Source: Pseudomonadota bacterium (GTDB lineage Bacteria > Pseudomonadota > Gammaproteobacteria > Burkholderiales > Burkholderiaceae_C). From it: a stretch of 64,000 nt of DNA. A program made the translations under genes and the position numbers. Under the pieces are notes generated by a model. That model searched no databases, was not told the DNA's origin, and saw nothing but the letters and a program-made list of their open reading frames with translations. Where the stretch lies: positions 1 through 64,000 of the forward strand of contig JAFEEG010000004.1 of assembly GCA_018241225.1 (NCBI GenBank), given 5' to 3'. This document shows positions 59,943 to 64,000 of the stretch, one piece after another. Within the stretch, counting starts at the first letter, position 1, and each line of letters starts with the position of its first letter.

Positions 59943-60965
59943 TTACTTGGCCGCCATGAAGCCGGCTTCGGTCATCAGCGTCTTGTGGGTGGCCTCTGCT
60001 TCGGTCAGCCACTTCTTGAAGGGCTCGCCCGTCATGTAGGTCTGGTTGAAGGCACCCTTTTCCATGTACTCGGCCCAGTCGGGCGTGGCCTTGACCTTGG
60101 CCAGCAGGTCCACGTAGAAGGCCAGTTCCTCGGGCTTGATGCCAGGCGGCATGAAGATGCCGCGCAGCATGGTGTAGGCCGTGGGCACGCCTGCTTCCTT
60201 GCAGGTGGGGATGTCGTTCCACGACTGGGTCTCGGTCACCTTGGCCTTGTAGGGCATGCGGTGATCGTCGAACACGCACTGCGCACGCAGCTTGCCCGCG
60301 CGCCACTGCGCCACCGCTTCGATGGGGTTGTTCACCGTGGAGTTGATGTGGCCGCCCACCAGCTGCACCGCCACTTCGCCGCCGCCCTTGAAGGGCACGT
60401 AGATGAACTTGGTGCCGGTGGCCTTTTCCAGGGCCACGGTGATGATCTGGTCTTCCTGCTTGGAGCCGGTGCCGCCCATCTTCATCTTGCTGGGCCCGGC
60501 GGCCTTCACGGCAGCGATGTATTCGTTGGCCGACTTGTAGGGCTCGTCCGCGTTGGTCCACAGCACGAACTGGTCCAGCGCCATCATCGCCACGGGCGTC
60601 ATGTCCTTCCAGTTGAAGGGCACGCCGGTGGCCATGGGAGTGGTGAAGAGGTTCGACAGGGTCACCACGATCTTGTGCGGATCGCCCTTGGCTTCCTTGA
60701 TCGCGAGAAAGCCTTCGGCACCCGCGCCGCCCGACTTGTTGACGACGATCAGCGGCTCTTTCATCAGCTTGTGCTTGACGACGATGCCCTGGATCAGGCG
60801 TGCCATCTGGTCGGCACCACCACCGGTGCCTGCGGGCACCACGAATTCAACAGGCTTGGTCGGTTCCCACGCATGAGCGGGTACTGCGGCGGCCAGGGCC
60901 AGCACGGCAGCAGCGCAGACTTTCGTACGACAGGACCGAACACGGGACGCGAGGCTCTTGATCAT
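59943..60965 (-). CDS. tctC: Bug/TctC-family periplasmic binding protein (second system)
   Basis: 340 residues. The signal peptide has a basic start (MIKSLASRVRSCRTK) and a hydrophobic core, with cleavage after AHA (about residue 32). Family motifs: PTKPVEFVVPAGTGGGADQMAR (about 35-56), VVNKSGGAGAEGFLAIKEAK, and GGTGSKQEDQIITVALEKATG. Two cysteines in the mature part (QCVFDD, PTCKEAG) could form a disulfide. First gene of the operon; an FNR-like box lies 117 bp upstream and a long perfect palindrome 39 bp upstream. Confidence 0.93.
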   Translation of the reverse strand: MIKSLASRVRSCRTKVCAAAVLALAAAVPAHAWEPTKPVEFVVPAGTGGGADQMARLIQGIVVKHKLMKEPLIVVNKSGGAGAEGFLAIKEAKGDPHKIVVTLSNLFTTPMATGVPFNWKDMTPVAMMALDQFVLWTNADEPYKSANEYIAAVKAAGPSKMKMGGTGSKQEDQIITVALEKATGTKFIYVPFKGGGEVAVQLVGGHINSTVNNPIEAVAQWRAGKLRAQCVFDDHRMPYKAKVTETQSWNDIPTCKEAGVPTAYTMLRGIFMPPGIKPEELAFYVDLLAKVKATPDWAEYMEKGAFNQTYMTGEPFKKWLTEAEATHKTLMTEAGFMAAK

Positions 60966-61004
60966 GTTGTCTCCTAGAGTTGATGCAGCTTCTTCTTCTC
61001 ATGC

Positions 61005-61045
61005 TTGAGCTTTCGTTCGTGCGCACGACACGAACGAAAGCTCAA
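61005..61045. repeat. Perfect 17-bp inverted repeat upstream of tctC
   Basis: Arms TTGAGCTTTCGTTCGTG (61005-61021) and its exact complement (61029-61045) surround the 7-nt spacer CGCACGA. It lies between the HDAC stop and the tctC start, both on the minus strand. It has no T-run, so a terminator is unlikely; it can be a large operator or form a stable 5'-leader hairpin on the tctC mRNA. Confidence 0.85.
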
Positions 61046-61082
61046 CGAAAGCGGATGCTGCGCGCTGCTAAAGTTTCGCGGA

Positions 61083-61096
61083 TTGACCGTGGTCAA
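61083..61096. promoter_or_regulatory. FNR-like palindrome upstream of tctC
   Basis: TTGAC-CGTG-GTCAA, fully symmetric in its arms, 117 bp before the tctC start on the minus strand. It shares TTGACC and a following CTTTT with the box between oxc and crp/fnr, pointing to the same regulator. Confidence 0.6.
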
Positions 61097-61168
61097 CTTT
61101 TCGAGCAATCCCTATGCGGGTCAACCCGCGCCCGAGCGGACGCGCTTTCAAGCCTCAGGGCGTGTATT

Positions 61169-62101
61169 TCAGGCGTTCATCAGCGCGCGCACGTGCGCGG
61201 CCGTGCCGCTGGCCAGTGCCTGCAGGCTGTAGCCGCCTTCGAGAACGGAGACGATGCGCCCTTGCGCAGTGGCATCGGCCACCTTCACCAGTTCGGTGGT
61301 GATCCAGTTGAAGTCGTCGTCGGTGAGGCTCAGTCCGCCCAGCGGGTCCTTGAAGTGCGCATCGATGCCGGCCGAGATGATGAGCAACTCGGGCTCGAAG
61401 CGACGCAGCGCCGGCAACAGGTCCTGCGTGATGCGCGCGCGGAAGGTCGGGGAGTCGCAGGCCATCGAAAGCGGCACGTTCACGATGTTGTGCGACACGC
61501 CGCTTTCTTGCCGAGCACCCGTGCCCGGATAGAAGGGAGACTGGTGGGAAGAGCCATAGAACAGCTCCGGGTCTGACCAGAAGGCGTGCTGCGTGCCGTT
61601 GCCGTGGTGCACGTCGAAATCCACCACCGCGATGCGCCGCAGGCCATGCGCCTGCCTGGCATGCAGTGCGGCAATCGCCGCCTGGTTGTAGACGCAGAAG
61701 CCCATCGCGCGGTCGGCCTCGGCGTGGTGGCCGCACGGCCGCGTTGCGCAGAAGGCATTGCGCGCTTCCTTGGCAACCACCGCATCCACTGCCGCGCATG
61801 CGGCGCCCACGCAGCGCATCACCGCTTGCAGCGTACCGGGCGACATGATCGTGTCGCCGGCATCGAGCAGCTGATAGCCCTCCATCGGGGCCATGGCCTC
61901 GACACTGGCCACGTAGTCGGGCGTGTGGACCAGCAGCACCTGCTCGCGGGTGCCCAGCGGCGCATCGCGCCAGCGCGCCTTGGCAAACTCCGGCGCCTCG
62001 AGCGCGGCCAGCACGGCGCGCAGCCGCTCGGGCGACTCGGGGTGATGGGGTCCCGGGCGGTGTTCCAGGCAGTCTTCGTGGGTGTAGATCAGTGTGGTCA
62101 T
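61169..62101 (-). CDS. Histone deacetylase-family protein (AcuC/Hda-like amidohydrolase)
   Basis: 310 residues of the arginase/deacetylase fold. Zinc ligands and catalytic residues are present: CATRPCGHHAE (the tandem catalytic histidines, about 123-125), VVDFDVHHGNGT (D-x-H ligands, about 160-171), and ISAGIDAHFKDPLGGL with the third ligand (near 250), then LEGGYS. Bacterial members remove acetyl groups from polyamines or proteins such as acetyl-CoA synthetase. It is 203 bp upstream of tctC on the same strand but separated by the palindrome and FNR-like box, so it is probably a separate transcript. Confidence 0.93.
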   Translation of the reverse strand: MTTLIYTHEDCLEHRPGPHHPESPERLRAVLAALEAPEFAKARWRDAPLGTREQVLLVHTPDYVASVEAMAPMEGYQLLDAGDTIMSPGTLQAVMRCVGAACAAVDAVVAKEARNAFCATRPCGHHAEADRAMGFCVYNQAAIAALHARQAHGLRRIAVVDFDVHHGNGTQHAFWSDPELFYGSSHQSPFYPGTGARQESGVSHNIVNVPLSMACDSPTFRARITQDLLPALRRFEPELLIISAGIDAHFKDPLGGLSLTDDDFNWITTELVKVADATAQGRIVSVLEGGYSLQALASGTAAHVRALMNA

Positions 62102-62136
62102 GCCGGCGGCCTGGTCGATGGGTGATTCGAAAATTC

Positions 62137-62166
62137 AGGGTATTCCCTAATATTCGGGAAAACCCT
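62137..62166. promoter_or_regulatory. Nested inverted repeat in the HDAC/small-protein promoter
   Basis: AGGGT-A-TTCCC / TAATATTC / GGGAA-A-ACCCT: ten of eleven arm bases pair. It lies in the 113-bp AT-rich divergent gap between the HDAC gene (-) and the first small paralog (+), and it overlaps a possible -10 (TATAAA, 62167-62172 region). Probably a repressor site shared by both genes. Confidence 0.5.
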
Positions 62167-62214
62167 ATAAAATTGGGTCAATTCGTAGATTCCACATCCG
62201 AGGAGTTCCGTTCC

Positions 62215-62451
62215 ATGTCCACGCTGACCCCGTCCTCCGTATCCACCGTTTCTGGCGGCCTGTCCGGCGCGCTGAAGGCCTTCATTGGTGAAGCCTCGGC
62301 GCTCATGGAAGCGCTGTTGAGCCCCGGCAAGATCCTGGGTGAAGTCGAACAGATGCGTGCACTGCTGGTCGCTGCCAACGCGGCGCAAGCCACGGATCCC
62401 GCGCGCGCCGCCGCGTTGCGCACGCGCGCTTCGCGCATTGGCCTGAACTGA
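62215..62451 (+). CDS. Small conserved protein, paralog A
   Basis: 78 residues with GAGGAG about 10 bp before the ATG. The N-terminal 15 residues are Ser/Thr-rich; the rest is predicted helical: ALKAFIGEASALMEALLSPG, KILGEVEQMRALLVAANAAQ, then DPARAAALRTRASRIGLN. No signal peptide or membrane helix. It shares its core and its exact C-terminal IGLN with paralog B at 63550. The helical, alanine-rich character is phasin-like, but I do not recognise the family and do not assign a function. Confidence 0.75.
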   Translation: MSTLTPSSVSTVSGGLSGALKAFIGEASALMEALLSPGKILGEVEQMRALLVAANAAQATDPARAAALRTRASRIGLN

Positions 62452-62519
62452 AGCTGTTCTCTGGATCACACGAGTCCGCTTTCCTGGCGGATTCTGTGTT
62501 CCGGTGCGCCGCGCCGCGC

Positions 62520-62533
62520 TTGACCCGCGTCAA
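62520..62533. promoter_or_regulatory. FNR-like palindrome between convergent genes
   Basis: TTGAC-CCGC-GTCAA followed by GTTTCGG. Third member of the set with 56520 and 61083. It lies between the stop of small paralog A and the stop of the convergent LysR gene, not in front of an annotated start, so its role is unclear; it may drive an unannotated RNA. Confidence 0.4.
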
Positions 62534-62551
62534 GTTTCGGAAAGCGACACC

Positions 62552-63436
62552 CTAGGCTTTTTCCTGATATGCGGTCGCCAGGTTGCCTGGCGGCAGCCTG
62601 CCGGCCATCTCGCGCAGGCCTTCAAGGGCTTCGTGCAGGGCAGGCGGCTCGGCGCCGGCTGCGTACACGGCATAGGCGGGGTAGAGAAACTCCGGCGTAT
62701 CCGGCACCCGGTGCAGCCGTCCGGCCTCCAGATGGGGCCGCGCCACTTCCAGCCGGAAGTAGCCGGTGCCGCCGGCCGCCAGCACGTATTCCAGGCCCAG
62801 CGGCCCCAGGCCCGCCTGCACGGGCGCATTGGACAGCTCCGGGAAGGCCAGCCCATGCTGGGCTTCAAACTCCGGCCCCCAATCCACATTCACATAGTCG
62901 GCCGCCTGCGGCATGCGGGCTTGGGCGTCGGTGCTGACCATGACCAGCCGCTCCTCGATCAGCAGTTCGACCCGCAGGCCCGGGCGTTGCTGAGGCGCGT
63001 AGGCAATGGCCACGTCCAGCACGCCGCCGGCAACCTGGTCGAGCAATTCGCGTGCGGGGCTCACCGTGCAGCGCAATGCCAGGTCGGGCGCCCGCTCGCG
63101 CATGTGCACCAGCCAGCGGGGCAGCAGCGGATGCCACAGGCTGATCTCGCAGCCCAGGGCCAGCACGGCCCGCCGGCCCGCAGGCACTGCGACCTGCTGG
63201 CGGGCACGCTCCCAGACTTGCACCAGCGTGCGCGCATGCGGCATGAACTGTTCGCCCGCGGAAGTCAGCACCGCTCCGGCCTTGTTGCGCACGAACAGTG
63301 GGCGCCCAAGTTGGTCTTCGAGAGCGCGAACTCGTGCACTGATGGCCGTCTGAGTGACGTGCAGGCGATCTGCCGCACGCTGAAAGCTGCGGGTCTCGGC
63401 GATGGCGAGAAAGGTCCGCGCGAGGCCGATGTCCAT
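62552..63436 (-). CDS. LysR-family transcriptional regulator
   Basis: 294 residues from the ATG at 63436 (MDIGLARTFLAIAETRSFQR). HTH about 1-62 (DRLHVTQTAISARVRALEDQ), effector domain from about 90 (RRAVLALGCEISLWHPLLPR). The opening wording is of the HdfR/IclR-independent short LysR type found near stress and envelope genes. It is divergent from small paralog B across 113 bp holding a LysR-type palindrome, and convergent with small paralog A, so it likely controls B and perhaps A. Confidence 0.92.
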   Translation of the reverse strand: MDIGLARTFLAIAETRSFQRAADRLHVTQTAISARVRALEDQLGRPLFVRNKAGAVLTSAGEQFMPHARTLVQVWERARQQVAVPAGRRAVLALGCEISLWHPLLPRWLVHMRERAPDLALRCTVSPARELLDQVAGGVLDVAIAYAPQQRPGLRVELLIEERLVMVSTDAQARMPQAADYVNVDWGPEFEAQHGLAFPELSNAPVQAGLGPLGLEYVLAAGGTGYFRLEVARPHLEAGRLHRVPDTPEFLYPAYAVYAAGAEPPALHEALEGLREMAGRLPPGNLATAYQEKA

Positions 63437-63465
63437 GGTGCTTGCCTCCAGAATGACTGCAAAAC

Positions 63466-63486
63466 TATTGCTGTCATCTGGCAATA
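63466..63486. promoter_or_regulatory. LysR-type binding palindrome
   Basis: TATTGC-N9-GCAATA, a perfect 6-bp inverted repeat of the spacing used by LysR regulators (T-N11-A core). Its centre is about 54 bp before the expected start of the promoter at 63494-63523 and 40 bp upstream of the lysR start on the other strand, which suits activation of paralog B and autorepression. Confidence 0.6.
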
Positions 63487-63493
63487 AAACTCG

Positions 63494-63523
63494 TTGTACT
63501 TATATCGGTGCAGACCCTAGGAT
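63494..63523 (+). promoter_or_regulatory. Sigma70-like promoter of small paralog B
   Basis: TTGTAC as -35 (63494-63499) and TAGGAT as -10 (63518-63523), spaced 18 bp, 27 bp before the ATG. It lies directly downstream of the LysR palindrome. Confidence 0.5.
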
Positions 63524-63549
63524 CGACTCACCTCAACAAGGAGCCGTTC

Positions 63550-63789
63550 ATGTCTACCGCCGCAAGAACCCTTTCCACAGCTGCTGCGCCCAATCGCCTC
63601 CAGACTGCGGTGAGCACCTTGGCCAACGAAGCCCTCGCCCTCGTTGGCGCACTGCTGCAACCCGGCAAGGTGCTGGCGGATGTCGACCAGATGGGCAAGC
63701 TGCTGGCGGCTGCCAACGCGCTCGATGAGCGCGACCCTGTGCGCGCGCGGTTGCTGCGCCGTCGAGCCTCGGCCATTGGCCTGAACTGA
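63550..63789 (+). CDS. Small conserved protein, paralog B
   Basis: 79 residues from the ATG at 63550 with AAGGAG upstream. It aligns without gaps to paralog A over its last 60 residues: ALALVGALLQPGKVLADVDQ, MGKLLAAANALDERDPVRAR, then LLRRRASAIGLN. Shared positions include EA-AL-ALL-PGK-L-V-QM-LL-AAN and the RAS-IGLN end. The N-terminus is Ala/Thr-rich and variable. No known family is recognised; the conserved PGK turn and C-terminal motif mark a distinct small helical-hairpin family. Confidence 0.75.
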   Translation: MSTAARTLSTAAAPNRLQTAVSTLANEALALVGALLQPGKVLADVDQMGKLLAAANALDERDPVRARLLRRRASAIGLN

Positions 63790-63901
63790 AGGCCGCTTCT
63801 GTTGCCTGAACACTGCGCGTAGGGAAGCTGCTAGGTTGCCGCTTTTCGAACGTGCATGGTAAGAAGCGGTCAGGGAGCCTAGCCATGACTGCGGAGAGGC
63901 C

Positions 63902-64000
63902 ATGCACAAGAAAAATGGAGACAAGCGCGCCACGATGCGCGCGACAGAAGATCGCGGCGATTCCTCGGCGGCGCGTGTTGCGTTCTACGGACGTGCGCTG
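63902..64000 (+). CDS. Partial open reading frame at the window end
   Basis: Thirty-three codons from the ATG at 63902 (MHKKNGDKRATMRATEDRGD...) run off the end without a stop, with GGAGAG just upstream. Too short for a family call. The 112 bp between paralog B and this start hold no clear promoter or terminator. Confidence 0.35.
   Translation, partial: MHKKNGDKRATMRATEDRGDSSAARVAFYGRAL

Noticed and set aside
63884..64000. An alternative frame from ATG 63884 at the window end
   Set aside because: Its product is Arg/Cys-rich without pattern; the frame from 63902 has the better ribosome-binding site, though neither is certain.

Overview
This is a GC-rich, densely packed chromosomal window. 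Its gene content points to a betaproteobacterium of the order Burkholderiales, most likely the family Comamonadaceae (Variovorax/Acidovorax-like). The pointers are Bug-type substrate-binding proteins with tripartite tricarboxylate transporters (TTT), a ureA-ureJ-ureB-ureC urease operon, paired formyl-CoA transferases with oxalyl-CoA decarboxylase, and ATGA-coupled operons throughout. The genus cannot be fixed by reading alone. I see no rRNA, CRISPR array, insertion sequence, integrase or prophage, and only one tRNA (Gly-GCC).

Layout. 1-1.7 kb: hppD (cut by the window edge), divergent from an Lrp/AsnC regulator. 1.7-6.1 kb: a large class III cyclase-AAA-TPR signalling protein, convergent with a methyltransferase/unknown pair. 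6.2-11.9 kb: a minus-strand urease operon ureA-J-B-C // E-F-G, interrupted between ureC and ureE by an opposite-strand AbrB/Doc toxin-antitoxin module; ureD is not present. 11.9-16.4 kb: divergent from ureA, a protein fusing an NCS1 permease to a hybrid histidine kinase, translationally coupled to a LuxR-type response regulator. 16.5-24.6 kb: housekeeping genes (HIBADH-like dehydrogenase, MliC-like lipoprotein, recJ, lolC/E-lolD) and a dinD. 24.7-28.9 kb: a MoxR/DUF58/VWA operon with an upstream PDZ-less HtrA-like protease. 29-34 kb: tatD, an exported LEA-like repeat protein, mscS, and a spermidine-synthase-like gene coupled to a GspE/PilB ATPase. 34.2-41.7 kb: a first TTT cluster (tctB-tctA, lysR, tctC) with gamma-glutamyltranspeptidase, an EamA exporter and an SDR. 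41.8-51.3 kb: esterase lipoprotein, quinone oxidoreductase, CbbR-like regulator, tRNA-Gly, an ABC transporter with a double permease but no binding protein, panE-like, FAH-like and a small unknown gene.

51.5-62.1 kb is the most coherent metabolic block: frc, a PAS protein, a second frc, oxc, a divergent Crp/Fnr regulator, a frameshifted secreted cupin, a second complete TTT transporter (tctC-tctB-tctA) and an HDAC-family deacetylase. Near-identical FNR-like palindromes (TTGAC-N4-RTCAA) lie in the oxc/crp intergenic region and upstream of tctC. The recognition helix of the Crp/Fnr protein has the E-x-x-S-R pattern that reads such sites in FNR. I infer a local regulon joining oxalate (or similar small dicarboxylate) uptake through the TTT system to CoA activation by Frc and decarboxylation by Oxc.

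62.2-63.8 kb holds two paralogous small proteins of about 78 residues, with a shared core and identical IGLN ends, that flank a LysR gene. The second has a LysR-type palindrome and a good sigma70-like promoter in front of it. These small proteins belong to no family I recognise. The window ends in a partial reading frame.
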